The translations under genes and the position numbers were made by a program. The notes beneath the pieces are model-generated. The model had not been told where the DNA came from. It ran no database searches and was given only the letters and a program-made list of their open reading frames with translations. From the NCBI GenBank assembly GCA_025603075.1, contig MU626375.1, forward strand, positions 1-64,000: DNA of 64,000 nt, in the 5' to 3' direction. This DNA comes from Neoconidiobolus thromboides FSU 785 (taxonomy: Eukaryota > Entomophthoromycota > Entomophthoromycetes > Entomophthorales > Neoconidiobolaceae). Shown piece after piece: positions 23,266-34,863 of this stretch (position 1 is its first letter; every line of letters starts with the position of its first letter).

Positions 23266-25520
23266 TGGTGCTTTAATAATCCGATTTGTTAAAATTTACA
23301 CTCCTGACTAAAACTGTTGCTATTCTAGTATTTACAGCAGCTCAAGCGATATCAAACAAATATGTTAACTCATATAATATAACAAACCCAGGCTTTAAGC
23401 TATTTATTAAGATATTATTGAAATTGTATTAAAATCATATTAAGTGAACCTTAAAATGTTGTAGGTAGAGTGATATTTACAATTATTCATATTAAAGCTT
23501 ATAGTTTTTTTTTGAAATGAGCGGTGAAAATAAAAACAACAGTATCACTATTAAATAAGTAGTAGGGTCAATTCATCAAAAAAATTCATTTGAGCCTAAA
23601 ATTGTGACAACTATTAACACTGTAGAAAAAGATAGTTGTTCCCCAAAGTGGCATAATAAACATACATGCTGAAGCGTTTAAACTATTTAAAAGGATTAGC
23701 GGTGTCTTATACTACAGAGTTAATAAAGAGGAGCAACATGGCTGTTTAGGATATTGTAATTTAAATTTGCTGTATAATAATTTAAAGGGGATATCTATCT
23801 TAGTTAAAGTTTATATAGTTGATGTCGTTAATCCTTGGTTTAATGATAGTTAGCGTATTTATGTATGACTGAGGAGAAATCAAGGTGGTAATAAAAATTT
23901 GTTTTTTGGATACTCTTAATTGAAGTGTTAATGATAAATCAAGACAAAGCTTATATCAAAACCTCTAGAAACTTAATGTTACGAGTTAACATGAAGCACA
24001 TATAAATCGAGTTTAAATATGAGTAAAACAAAAACCTAAAAGTGTAGCATTTAAGAGTTTTGAATTCTTGACTTAAACTGTTGTAACATCATATTATTCT
24101 TTTGCAATTTTAGTTCCTTGTGACTTTGGATTTGATTTAATATAGTTTCCCTTATCTATTTCAAATCTTATCATGAACTTTCATATCTATTTGAATTATG
24201 TATCTTACTTACTTGTGATAAAAAAAAGCTAAATAAAAATCTTTTTTGAAATCTATTATATCCTATATTTCTTTACTTGAAGTTCCTGTCTTCCATTACT
24301 TTCATGGCAATTTTTGATTATGTAATAAACTCCCCTGTAATCCCCTAATATAAAATATAAAATCGATATTGATAGTAATTTAATTAAGGCAATAATAACA
24401 TGTTCAAGTAAAAAGCTTTAATTCAGGTCAAAAATTATAAGTATAGGTGAGTTTTTTAATGATAATGTATTTTGATTTAATCTTATATCTAGAGAAAATA
24501 TCACTATTTAGAAAGTCCAAATTACAAGTCGATTGATAACAATGTAGATTATGAATTGTATGATTTGTTGTTGAAGGTTTCTCTTACATCATTTTATATT
24601 AGAAATTTGGAGTCTCGTTTGATTGTTTCATCTTATATTGGTAAATTAGAATCTTTATTAGAGAATATTATTGATTCTATCAGTAGCCTTAAAATAATTT
24701 TACTAGATACCATATCATATATATCAATTAAACGATACGCTTTATAATGAATCTATATTAGTTATATATTCTAGGTTATTTACTTCTCTAAAGTCTGAAT
24801 TTAGTTATGTAGTTACCAAAAGCCTTATATTTGATGTTTTTTAATTCAAAGGCATCACAGGTATTGTGTTATTCAATTCCTAGTAAAAATTAAGTCAGGT
24901 ATCCATAGAAGTAGGTGGGAAACCAAATAATGAGCTGTCCTTAAGAGGATTAAGGAATGAGTTCACAATCTGGGTATCAGCACTGTTGAAAAGTTGAGAT
25001 AAAAGAGGTTTGGATAATCGGCTCCAGGGTAAGATAAAGAGGGTGATAGTTAGCTTTAACTCTAAGAAATTCGAGGTTTTTTATCCTGAATAAAGTGAGG
25101 TCAGAGGCGTAGATTTGGAATATGAAGATTAGTTTCAAGTGATCAGAAGCAGCAGACAAAATAGTTGAAAAGATTGTGGTGAAATAGATTGAAGGAAGGG
25201 TTTGCTTTCAAAAGATAGTTAAAATGCTAGGAAAGTCGACCAGCTTTTCAGAATAAGGAAGAGTCAAATAAAAGGAAGAGACCCAAGCATCATACCATAG
25301 CTTGGAAGGATTGGAGAGAAAAGTCTTCTTTTTCTTATTATTTGATGTTTATTTTAAGTTATTTTCAATCCTTTTAAAATCAACTAATTTGTAAGATATT
25401 ATGATATTATGGAATAGACTTTATTTAAATATGTGGATGCTTTGTGAATAAATCCACTTATTTTACAAAAAAGCAATATTTTAATTAAAATATTGTAGTA
25501 TAATTCTAGAATTTTTATTA
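23266..25520. other. Gene-poor region with possible relics
   Basis: Near 23517 an ATG opens a short frame (MSGENKNN...) that stops soon. From about 23705 a second stretch reads CLGYCNLNLLYNN...VKVYIVDVVNPW with stops around it, faintly like a double-psi beta-barrel (expansin/RlpA) relic. From 24880 to 25320 the plus strand is G/A-rich and unlike the surroundings. None of these is a working gene as far as can be seen. Confidence 0.3.
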
Positions 25521-25625
25521 TATGGGGATGTATTTTTATGTTTAAGAACTTTACTAACAAATTTTCCGCTCAAATAGCACTTAAAAGATAGAAAAAGTAA
25601 TGAGACCAAAAAAAACACCTCCATA
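25521..25625 (+). mobile_element. MITE-like element, copy G
   Basis: Near consensus: TATGGGGATGTATTTTTATG at the left, CACCTCCATA at the right, with CCGCTCAAATAGCACTTAAA inside. It lies 80 bp past the 3' end of the leftward gene at 25706-26606. Confidence 0.9.
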
Positions 25626-25705
25626 TGAAGAATAGATAAAATAGATTATTTAAGAAAAAGTTAAACAAGGCCATTAATCATTTATTTTAATTATTAGTTA
25701 TAATA

Positions 25706-26606
25706 CTATATTTCATAATTAACACTTTTGATATTATGAAGGTTTTCCAGAAACCAGGTATCTATCGACACATCCATAGTGAATAAAGCCTTTAGTTTAT
25801 AACCAAAGTTTTTTTTGAAGATGACCATATGCCAAGGATTCTTAATAAAGTAACTGAATCTATTACTATTTTGGATTTTAATTTGGTTTTTATTTAATAC
25901 ATACTTGACATCAATATTACTATAGCAACTATTAGCATTTAAAGCTTTTATGATTTTTTGAGTTAATAGATCATAGTCCCACACTACCTCTTTTATTATA
26001 TTTATTCTTTTTAATTTTGCATCGGAATTTATATAACTTTTAATTGTTTGCTCTAATTCTTGTTCTGAATTATTATCTTCATTTGGATTATATATCTTAC
26101 CTTTTTTTGATATGAAAGAAGTTAAATCAAACTCTTTTTTGAAACCTACTACTTCTCGAACTTTTAATGATTGACGTTCTACTATTGTATTATTTTCAAA
26201 ATAAAACTCAGTTACACTATAACTTTCTTTACGATTTCCTAATAAAAAGTCTTGGTTAGCCAATTATGATCTTTTAACTAATATAAAGATATTTACCTCG
26301 TATACAAAGCTTTAATTCAGGCTTAACATTATAAGTGGTAATAAAATCTCTCAATAATGTAGCATCCTGATTTAATCTTTCATCCTGTGAAAATAGCCCA
26401 GTTTCAGAAATTTCAACTCGTAAGTTAGTTGGTAATAGAAGTTCTGTATTATTTAGTTCGTCATCATTGATTTCCCTTCTATTACTATTTAATGAATATT
26501 GAGGGGTATCTCTAACTACTTCATCATAAGTTGGTAATTCTGAGTATCTACTAGAACAAGCTGTCTGTCCTATGTTTAAGTTTAAGATGTTTTCGTTTGC
26601 TATCAT
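25706..26606 (-). CDS. Unknown protein, two exons
   Basis: Exon 1 is 26606-26297 and exon 2 is 26250-25706. The 46-bp intron (26296-26251) has a GTAAAT donor, a GGCTAAC branch-type motif and a CAAG acceptor, and joining keeps the frame, giving 284 residues. The N-terminal third is polar with a proline-tyrosine motif (LPTYDEV, about residue 23). The rest is soluble-looking with a conserved-feel block KNPWHMVIFKKNFGYKLKA near the C-terminus. No signal peptide or membrane span. The LPTY motif is near an L/PPxY-type WW or ubiquitin-ligase docking site, which is only suggestive. I do not recognise the family. Confidence 0.7.
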
Positions 26607-27523
26607 TTTTTTAGTTAAAAAATAAATTTATACTGTTAGATTTTTATTACTTATATAGCCTAACCTTTTTTCTAAAGCATAGAGTTATTACATAGTTATT
26701 GAGATTTTATCATTTGATATTGATTTTAATTAGGCTTTAATAATTTAAGAGTGAAAGTAATTTTCTAAAATATCATCACGTTATAAACACTATTCAAAGT
26801 AGTTTTAATTTTAGAAATACTGTATTTAACTACTATCCGATTTGATTAGCTTTATTTCTTATTTTAATTTTATAGCATAAAACAACAACCAACACTTTAA
26901 AATAATTTCACGTTTTTAATTGAGAAAGTACTTTTTAAAAATAAAAAAAGTAGAAAAAAGTAAAAAAGAAATCAGATAGTAAAAACAATTTAAAGTATAT
27001 AATAATATATCCTTTATTTAAAAGTTACATTATAGAATAAAAAATTTGTTGGTAGTTAAAAAAAACAATATAAAATTTTCTCAAAGTTTATTAAAGCCTA
27101 TTAGTTAAAAATCAAGTAAAGTTTAAATATTAGTTTAAGTTTTATTTATAATATTTTATTAATTTTATAAAAATCCATTATATTACTTTTATATTTTTTA
27201 TTGTATATTAAATTTATAACTTTTTAAAAACTTAGAAATATAAAGATATTTTTCTTAATTTTATCACTTTCTCTATTTTTAAGTACTATTTGAATAAAAA
27301 AATTATTAAAAAAATTTTCAAATGAAAAAATATACAACTGTATACTTTTTTATTAGCTAATTACAAATTACAATTTAAAACTAATAAATACATAAAATTA
27401 TATAATAGATATAGATAAGTTTAAAGCTTTAATTTTAACTAAAAATAAGATTTATTTATTTGTTTTTTACTTAATATAAGATCTTAAACTTTTTTTAAGT
27501 ACTTGATAAAAAGAACATTACTA
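26607..27523. other. Very AT-rich intergenic DNA with a diverged MITE-like copy
   Basis: Copy H at about 27246-27345 keeps the order of family blocks (CTTAATTTTATCACTTTCTC, TTAAGTACTATTTGAATAAA) but both ends are worn. No gene seen. Confidence 0.5.
27246..27345 (-). mobile_element. MITE-like element, copy H (old, diverged)
   Basis: Recognised only by the order and spacing of interior blocks; terminal GGGG/CCCC runs are gone. Likely an old insertion. Confidence 0.55.
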
Positions 27524-27626
27524 CATGGGGGTGTTTTTTTTGACCTCATTACTTTTTCCATCTTTTAAACGCCATTTGAGTGGAAAGATTGTAGTAAAAT
27601 CTTAAACAAAAAAACACATCCCCATA
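27524..27626 (-). mobile_element. MITE-like element, copy I
   Basis: CATGGGGGTG to CATCCCCATA; near-consensus interior with GACCTCATTACTTTTTCCAT. The left TA has become CA. Confidence 0.9.
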
Positions 27627-27817
27627 TTATCAAAAAGGCTTAGTGGTTTTATTAAAAGTATAGCATCAATAAATAATTTAATAAAAAAGCTTTAAGTTGT
27701 CATACTAGTTTTTTTCATATTTTGATTAAATGTAAATATTAAAATAAAGAGATAAGGTCTTTTGCGATTAGATGATAAATATTTTTGTAGAAATCGAAAA
27801 AAATTCTGAATTAACTA

Positions 27818-28389
27818 TATGGGAGTGCTTTCTTTAACTTCTGTGAAATCTGGTACTCAGTGTTTGGAGTCAAGAACAGCTATTGCTGGATTGACTACAC
27901 TATAAGTCGAAAGGTTTTAGTTTATGTGACTAAGATAGACTTGGATTATGAGAAATAACACGTAATAGGTTACAAACTATATAAGACAAATAGAATAGAC
28001 AATACTAATGTAAATCTACGTAAAATATTATTAAGTTTTCTTAATGGCTTTATTAAATGTTCGAGATATCAAGGAACAATTCATTTAAAAAGCCTCGAAC
28101 TACTATACTCTGTAAACTCTTTTATACTCTGAAAAGTATAAATATCAAAATGAGAAGATAATATTCTTTGGGATGGAGCTAGAAATTCTCATAGCAAATC
28201 AAACTAAGAACGTGGGATTGATTTTCTCTGAACTCGAGAACACAACAGCTTAGGCGATTGTTATTCTATAATTAACCATGGGACTGACAAAGCGATATTT
28301 CACACTTCTTTATTTTTTCCATCTTTTAAGCGCTATTTGAGCGGAAGATTTGTTAGTAAAATTCTTAAACACAAAAGCACATCCTCATA
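27818..28389 (-). mobile_element. MITE-like element, copy J, split by a 463-bp insertion
   Basis: The outer half TATGGGAGTGCTTTCTTTAA is at 27818-27841. The rest resumes at 28305 with CTTCTTTATTTTTTCC and runs to CATCCTCATA at 28389. Removing the insert and one CTTC restores the family order exactly. Confidence 0.85.
27842..28304. mobile_element. Probable solo LTR (463 bp) nested in copy J
   Basis: It begins TGTGAAAT and ends ATTTCACA, a perfect 8-bp inverted end with the TG...CA form of retrotransposon LTRs, and is flanked by CTTC on both sides. The duplication could be read as 4-6 bp because neighbouring bases also agree (ACTTC, ACTTCT). A TATA-like ACTATATAAG lies near 27985. No internal retrotransposon domain is present, so it looks like the product of LTR-LTR recombination. 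Confidence 0.7.
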
Positions 28390-28434
28390 TTGTGTAAATC
28401 ATAATCAAGTTGCAAAATTGTAACTAATTTTATA

Positions 28435-28495
28435 AGCAAGTTAGATGATTGTTATATTATGACTAATCATAGAGCTGATAAAGTAGTATTCCATA
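28435..28495. repeat. Fragment related to the 3' end of the solo LTR
   Basis: About 60 bp (GATGATTGTTATATTATGAC then CTAATCATAGAGCTGATAAA) aligns with the last 60 bp of the LTR (GCGATTGTTATTCTATAATT then AACCATGGGACTGACAAA), at roughly 70 percent identity by eye. It sits between copies J and K. Confidence 0.5.
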
Positions 28496-28525
28496 TTTAT
28501 AATAATAAAGGAATTATTAGAAACA

Positions 28526-28629
28526 TATGGGGATGTATTTTTGTATTTAAGAATTTTACCAACAAATTTTCCACTCGAACAGCGCTTAAAAGATGGAAAA
28601 AATAATGAAGTAAAAAAAACACTCCCATA
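28526..28629 (+). mobile_element. MITE-like element, copy K
   Basis: TATGGGGATGTATTTTTGTA to CACTCCCATA with near-consensus interior. Confidence 0.9.
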
Positions 28630-28874
28630 TTAAATATCATACTTATAAATATTTTTACTAAAAGTTTTTATATCTTTATTAAATAAGCTATTAGATAAAA
28701 TAGAAACTATAGTTTCATATACCTCAATATCAACAATTAAATTTTGCATAAAAAAAGTAAATATGTAAATATGTATTTTATCTAATTTAAATGCTATTAT
28801 AATTTCAATTTGGACAAATAAATAACATACACACGTTCATAAAAACCATACAAATTTAATTTTTTTTATAAATG

Positions 28875-29104
28875 GGCCAATAATAAAATTTAATATCATC
28901 CAATTATTGAACAAAATATCCTGTTTTCACCTAACTGACTACAGTTTAATATTTAATGTATATACTAGACTTTGCTATAGCATGTTATTGGCCAATAACA
29001 TGCTATAGCAAAGTTCAATCATTGAATAAAATACTCATCTTTATCTAGATAATTACAACTTAATACTTAGAGTGAATATTAAAGATTATTCCCAAATTAT
29101 TAAT
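28875..29104. repeat. 115-bp diverged tandem duplication with a 46-bp perfect palindrome at the junction
   Basis: Both units begin GGCCAATAA (28875 and 28990) and continue with ATTGAACAAAATA versus ATTGAATAAAATA. The palindrome 28969-29014 has 23-base arms that pair without a mismatch around GG/CC (arm start ACTTTGCTATAGCATG). It could extrude as a hairpin. No gene overlaps it. Confidence 0.7.
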
Positions 29105-29502
29105 AATGTAGTATAATACCATTTTTATATGTAAGAATATCAATTCTAAAAATCAAGAGCTTTATTGTCTCAAAGCTAGTCTCAGTTATTTGGAGAGTAT
29201 CACTAATGGCTACACATCCGTTATGGAAATTCATAGTTTTAAACCTATTGGCTCAAAATCAAGAACATTTGAGTTGTGGCGATGTTGGTATGAAGATTTT
29301 CATCCTTTTTTTGACTGTTATCATAACAAATATTTGCAAATTTTGTAAGCTTTGGGATTCCTTAAAGATTCTACTACTAGCTCTGACTTTTGAATAAAGG
29401 GCTTTACTTTTTTAGGAGATTCTTATAAAACATTACGAGTTTATTTGCTTGCCATTTGCTAAATCCTTGGCCTGGATCTTCCACCTTACTTTTTACCTTC
29501 TG

Positions 29503-29601
29503 TATGGAAATGTATTTTCTGTTTGAGAATTTTACTAATAATCTTTCCACTCAAATAGCGTTTGAGAGATGGAAAAAGTATTGAAACAAAAAAAACATAT
29601 A
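29503..29601 (+). mobile_element. MITE-like element, copy L
   Basis: TATGGAAATGTATTTTCTG to the shared TATA at 29598-29601; its right end has lost the CTCCC run. It abuts copy M in opposite orientation. Confidence 0.85.
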
Positions 29602-29703
29602 TGGAGATGTTTTTTTAACTTCATTACTTTTTTCCTCTTTTAAGCACTGTTTGAGTGGAAAGATTATTAGTAAAATTCTTAAACAAAAAAATACATACCC
29701 ATA
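29600..29703 (-). mobile_element. MITE-like element, copy M
   Basis: TATGGAGATGTTTTTTTAAC to CATACCCATA. With copy L it forms an inverted pair of about 200 bp sharing a terminal TA. A leftward open frame (29551-29868) reads from unique sequence into this pair and is probably a relic ended by the insertion. Confidence 0.85.
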
Positions 29704-29982
29704 TATTGATTTAACTGCTTCTACAACGCCGGTTCCAGTTTTCTTTTTTGAATGAGCTTCTTTGGTGAAAAGAAAGGATAAATACGCTTTGAATATAGCA
29801 AACATAATCTCTAAAGATTCGGAAAGGTCAGTTTTTTCATATTTCTTCGTAATGTCCTTAAACATCATTTATCTGTTGATATAAACTAGCACCCTTTTTT
29901 TGAAGTAAAATACTGTTATTCCGATAAAAATTTAATGTCTATAAAAAAAGTCAAATGCTTTGAATAATGACTAAAGTTTAAA

Positions 29983-30082
29983 TAAGGATATGTTTTTTTG
30001 TTTAAGAACCTTATTAATAATCTTTCTGTTCAAATAGCACTTAAAAATAGAAAAATAATGAAGCCAAAAAAAACATCTCCAA
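29983..30082 (+). mobile_element. MITE-like element, copy N
   Basis: TAAGGATATGTTTTTTTG to ACATCTCCA; ends worn, interior (TTCAAATAGCACTTAAAAAT, AATGAAGCCAAAAAAA) clear. Confidence 0.8.
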
Positions 30083-30879
30083 ATGCTGAAACATTAATCA
30101 AATCGCCTCTATTTTACAAAGCCTGATACTATAATCGAATAAGATTTAATATAAGTTAAATGCATTTTATATTCATTTTAAATATACAAGTAATTGAATT
30201 TCTTCCTCAAAAGCCTCGTTTCATTAAGGGTTTCCTTATTTTTTTATTTTCTAAAATAAAGTATGGTTTCTAATCCTATTACTCATTTTAATTTAATTAA
30301 CTTAGTTAAAGCATATTGTTTTCCTTATACTTGTTTAGGAAGAATTTAAAACTTATTGTTATTTTTGATGAAGGATTGGGCTTATCTTACCTTAAAATAT
30401 ACCAACTTATCAATTGGTAGGCCACTGTACTTAAAGAACTCGGAGCCGTTATGACTTATATATAGTACCGTCATCTCATCATTAGATTTTGAGAGTGACT
30501 TAAAGGAAATGGGGTTTAGTGGGACGTTAGTTTATTTCAGTCCAAATGTTTTAAATCATCGACCTAATTTAATTAATGAACTCAAAATCGATAATGACAT
30601 TTAAAGAGTAATTATATTTTATATACATTTAATTAAAAGATATTCCTATAATCCATTTTTTAAGTGAATTATTTCACTATCCAATTTGGTAAATTAGGCT
30701 TCAAAATAGTTTAGCTATAGCGAATTAAAATCGATATTGAGCAAAACGCGAAAATAAGCCAATTAAATAGCTAGAATTTCGCATTTTTCTTTATTTAAAA
30801 TGGAATGCTATGATGGGATGAGATTATTAATTTAAATTTTAATAACTTTTTGACCAAATATTCTTTTTGTTCAAAAAAA
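30083..30879. other. Intergenic DNA, probable POL3 promoter at right end
   Basis: No supported gene. The last 150 bases before 30880 should carry the POL3 promoter; near 30745 the sequence AAAACGCGAAAATAAG holds an ACGCGA core resembling the MCB element (ACGCGT) that controls replication genes in yeasts. This is a match by eye only. Confidence 0.4.
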
Positions 30880-33800
30880 ATGTCCAAAAGAAATAAATCA
30901 CAATCAAAAAGTAGGGTAGAGATACCAGCAAAAAAGAATAGAATTGATTGGGAAGAAAATGTTATTGAAGATTGTTTAGAAGGTAGCTCAAATAATTTAG
31001 CTACTGTTATTTCTTGTTTAGATATTAAAAGTACACTTATAGGTTGGAAACGCAAGCCTGCTAAAAAAATCAATGAAGAAGAAGATTTTAGTAAGTGAAT
31101 TACTATATGATTTATGAGGAATAAGAGTTAATTGATTTTTTTAAAAGCCTTTCAACAATTACAAATTGATGAAGCTAGTGATGATAAAGATTCAAAGAAA
31201 CATTTAATTCGAATGTATGGAATTACTAAGGTAAAGTATTATTACTATTTAAATGAAACACATTAATTAGTTTAAAATTTTATTAGGAAGGAAACTCTGT
31301 ACTTTGTAAAGTTCGAAATTTTTTACCATATCTTTATTTTCCTGCGCCCATTGGTATGAAATCAGAAGATTTACCCGAATGCAAAAAAGCATTAGAAGTA
31401 ATAATTAAAAATAGATCAATTATATTTTAATAATAATAATAATAGACTGGATTAAATGATTTCAATAGTGTATATTCCGTTGAAATAGTATATAAAAAAA
31501 GTATTATGCATTATTATTCAGAAGGCAATCATGGATTTATTAAAGTAACTTTAATGCATCAAAGATTTATTAGTAAAGTTAGAGCATTACTTGGTAATAA
31601 TTCAACTGGTTTACAATTTAACAAATATCAAATCTTTAATACCAATACCTTTGAAAGTGGGATTGAATATTTATTAAGATTTATGATTGATCAAAAAGTA
31701 AGTCATTGTTGAGTCATTATTATATGTTTTTACTTAATTATCACTATAATTGTTAGGTATCTGGTGGTAATTGGATTACCTTACCCAAAGGTAAATATAA
31801 GATTGAGAACGAAAATAGTAAAATATCAACATGTCAATATGAATTAAATGTGAATTATAATAATTTCATCTCCCATTTACCAGAGAATGAATGGAGTGAT
31901 ATAGCACCCTTAAGAGTATTAAGTTTTGATATTGAATGTAAAGGAAGAAAAGGAGTATTTCCAGAAGCTAAAATTGATCCAGTAATTCAAATTGGAAATA
32001 TCATAAAAAGACAAGGAGAATTAGAACCTTTTATCAGTGTTATATTTTGTTTAAAACAATGTGCTCCAATTGCTGGTTCTCAAGTATTATCTTTTGAAGA
32101 TGAAAGAAGTTTATTATTAGCTTGGTCTAAATTTATAAATATTTCTGATCCTGATTTAATTATTGGTTATAATACAAGTAATTTTGATTTTACTTATCTG
32201 TTAGAAAGAGCACAAGCATTAGATATTGAAGATTTTCCTTATTTTGGTCGAATTATTAATAGAAAAAGTGTAGCTGAAAACTCACATTTTAGTTCAAAAG
32301 CCTATGGTAGTAGAGATACTAAAGTAATTAATATTGAAGGTAGATTGCAATTAGATATGTTACAAGTCATGAATCGAGAATATAAATTAAGATCTTATTC
32401 TTTAAATTCAGTATCAGAACATTTTTTGAAAGAAACAAAAGAAGATGTTCATTATTCAATAATATCGGAATTACAAGAAGATTCGGCAGAAACTAGAAGG
32501 AGATTAGCCGTATATTGTTTAAAAGATGCATATTTACCATTAAGGTTGATGGATAAATTAATGGTATTTATTAATTATTTAGAAATGGCAAGAGTAACTG
32601 GTGTACCATTTGGTTATATATTAACACGTGGACAACAAATTAAAGTGGTTTCTCAATTATATCGTAAAGCTAATGAAAAAGGATATTTAATACCATTTAA
32701 AGATAGTAATGGACCAGCCGAAGATTATGAAGGTGCAACTGTTATTGATCCACAAAAGGGATATTATAAAGAACCAATTGCCACTTTAGATTTTGCTTCC
32801 TTATATCCTTCTATTATGATGGCTCATAATTTATGTTATTCTACATTAATAATAGATAAATCAATAGTTGATAAACAAAAACTAATTGTAAATGAAGACT
32901 ACATATTAACTCCTAATAATATGTTATTTATTAAAAATAGTAAAAGAAAAGGGATTTTACCAATCATATTAGAAGAATTAATACAAGCACGTAAAATTGC
33001 TAAAAGAGATTTAAAAAAAGAAACGGATCCATTCAAAAGAGCTGTATTAGATGGTAGACAATTAGCCTTAAAAATAACTGCAAATTCTGTTTATGGGTTT
33101 ACAGGTGCTTCCAATGGTAAATTACCTTGTTTAGATATATCAGCTACTGTTACTGCTTATGGACGATCTATGATTAATGAAACAGCTGCTTTAGTAAAAA
33201 AGAAGTTTCCAGAAAGTAATGTTATTTATGGAGATACTGATTCTGTTATGGTAGATTTTAAAGTAACCAATATAGCCGAAGCTATGGAACTTGGTAAACA
33301 AGCAGCAGAATATGTATCATCTCATTTTATCAAACCAATTTCGCTTGAATTTGAAAAAGTATACTGTCCTTATTTATTAATTAATAAAAAAAGATATGCA
33401 GGTGTTTATTGGTCTAATCCAAATCATTATGATAAATTAGATGCTAAAGGTATTGAAACTGTAAGAAGAGATTCTTGTCAATTAGTATCTACTCTAATTG
33501 GTAATTGTTTAAATAAAGCTATGATTGATAGAGATGTACAAGGAGCAGTAAAGTAAGTTTATTTATTTATTTATAATAATAATAAAGTATTTTTTATTAA
33601 TATATTTCTATTTAGTTATGCTAAACAAGCCATTTCAGATTTATTAAAAAATAAAATTGATATGTCACTATTAGTAATTACCAAAACATTATCAAAAACG
33701 GATTATGTAAATGCTCAACCGCACGAAGAATTAGCTAAAAAAATGAGAATTAGAGATTCAGGTAAATTTAACATAATTAATAATAAAAGTATCAATTAAA

Positions 33801-34441
33801 TTTTATTTAGGATCTGCTCCCACTTTAGGAGATCGAGTAGCCTATGTTATAGTAGAAGGAGAAAAAGGCAGTAATATTAGTGATCGTAGTGAAGATCCAC
33901 TTTATGTCTTAGAACAAGGTTTAACAATCGATTCTAATTTTTATATGGAAAATCAAATTAAAAAACCATTATTAAGAATCTTTGAACCCATTTTGGGAGA
34001 ACAGAAAGCAAATGAAATTTTTTTAGGAGAACATACAAGAGACGTTGTTAAAAGATCCAAAATTGATGGCTTATTTGGAAAGTTTATAACCAAAAAAAAC
34101 ACATGCTTAAGTTGTAAAAAAGAAGTAGGAAAAGACAATAAAGCTACTTGTGAGGGGTGTAAAGAGAAAGTACCAGACATTTATCAAGAAGAAGTACATA
34201 TTATTATTTTAGTTACTTATTTAATATAATTAATTTGTTTTCTTAATAGATACGTAAATCTCATGAATTACAAATAAGACATTCACGACTTTGGACTGAA
34301 TGTCAACGATGTAAAGGTTCTTTATTAACTGAAATTCAATGTGCTTCTTCAGATTGTCCTATATTTTATATGCGTACAAAAGCAACAAAAGATGTTAAAA
34401 AATCCCTTGAAACATTAGATCGATTTGATTATGAGTGGTAA
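30880..34441 (+). CDS. POL3: DNA polymerase delta catalytic subunit
   Basis: Eight exons: 30880-31090, 31148-31230, 31287-31397, 31446-31697, 31757-33552, 33616-33761, 33811-34193, 34250-34441. All joins keep frame, giving 1057 residues (yeast Pol3 is about 1100). This is the lagging-strand replicative polymerase with 3'-5' proofreading. Visible motifs: FQQLQID near the N-terminus, exonuclease I at 277-279 ([11 protein letters not shown]), [11 protein letters not shown], the polymerase active-site blocks [10 protein letters not shown] (about 564), NSVYGFTGA and YGDTDS (710-715) with its two Asp. The C-terminus has CysA (Cys 965, 968, 980, 983), which binds zinc and PCNA contacts, and CysB (1012, 1015, 1025, 1030), the iron-sulfur site for subunit B. 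The start at 30880 is the first ATG. All catalytic residues seen are intact. Confidence 0.95.
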
Positions 34442-34863
34442 AAAAAACAAAATGTAAAGGAAGAAGAATATTTTGAAGTAAAATTTAAGTTTATTATGCT
34501 TCTATTTTTTGAATTTTTTGAGTTTTATTTATAATAATTATAATAAATTATGAATTTGTTTAAAGTTTTGTAAAGTAGTAGATAAAAGTGATTTAAAGGG
34601 TTTTATTATAATTCTGAAATATTATTAAATAGACTATAAAGGAATAAAAAGAATAAAGAAATAGAATTGTAAAATAGTTAAATAATTATAATAATATGGT
34701 TTTAATTTTTATTGAGCATAAAAAATTAACACTTTTTTTGGTAATAAAACTTCCACCTAAAAATTTTAAAGTTAGGTTATTTTTATTTTTATTTTTATTT
34801 TTACTTTTATCTTCTTTTATCTTTTATGAAAAAAATCAAATCAATTTTTTAAAACAAACAATA

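Noticed and set aside
24556-24747. 63-codon rightward frame
   Set aside because: Leu/Ile/Ser-rich without recognisable motif; no supporting splice or promoter signal.
27842-28304. The insert in copy J as another MITE
   Set aside because: Ends are TG...CA with a 4-6 bp duplication, length 463 bp and no TA target; LTR-like features fit better.
29551-29868. 105-codon leftward frame as a working gene
   Set aside because: Its second half is made of MITE copies L and M; only the first 55 codons could be a relic.
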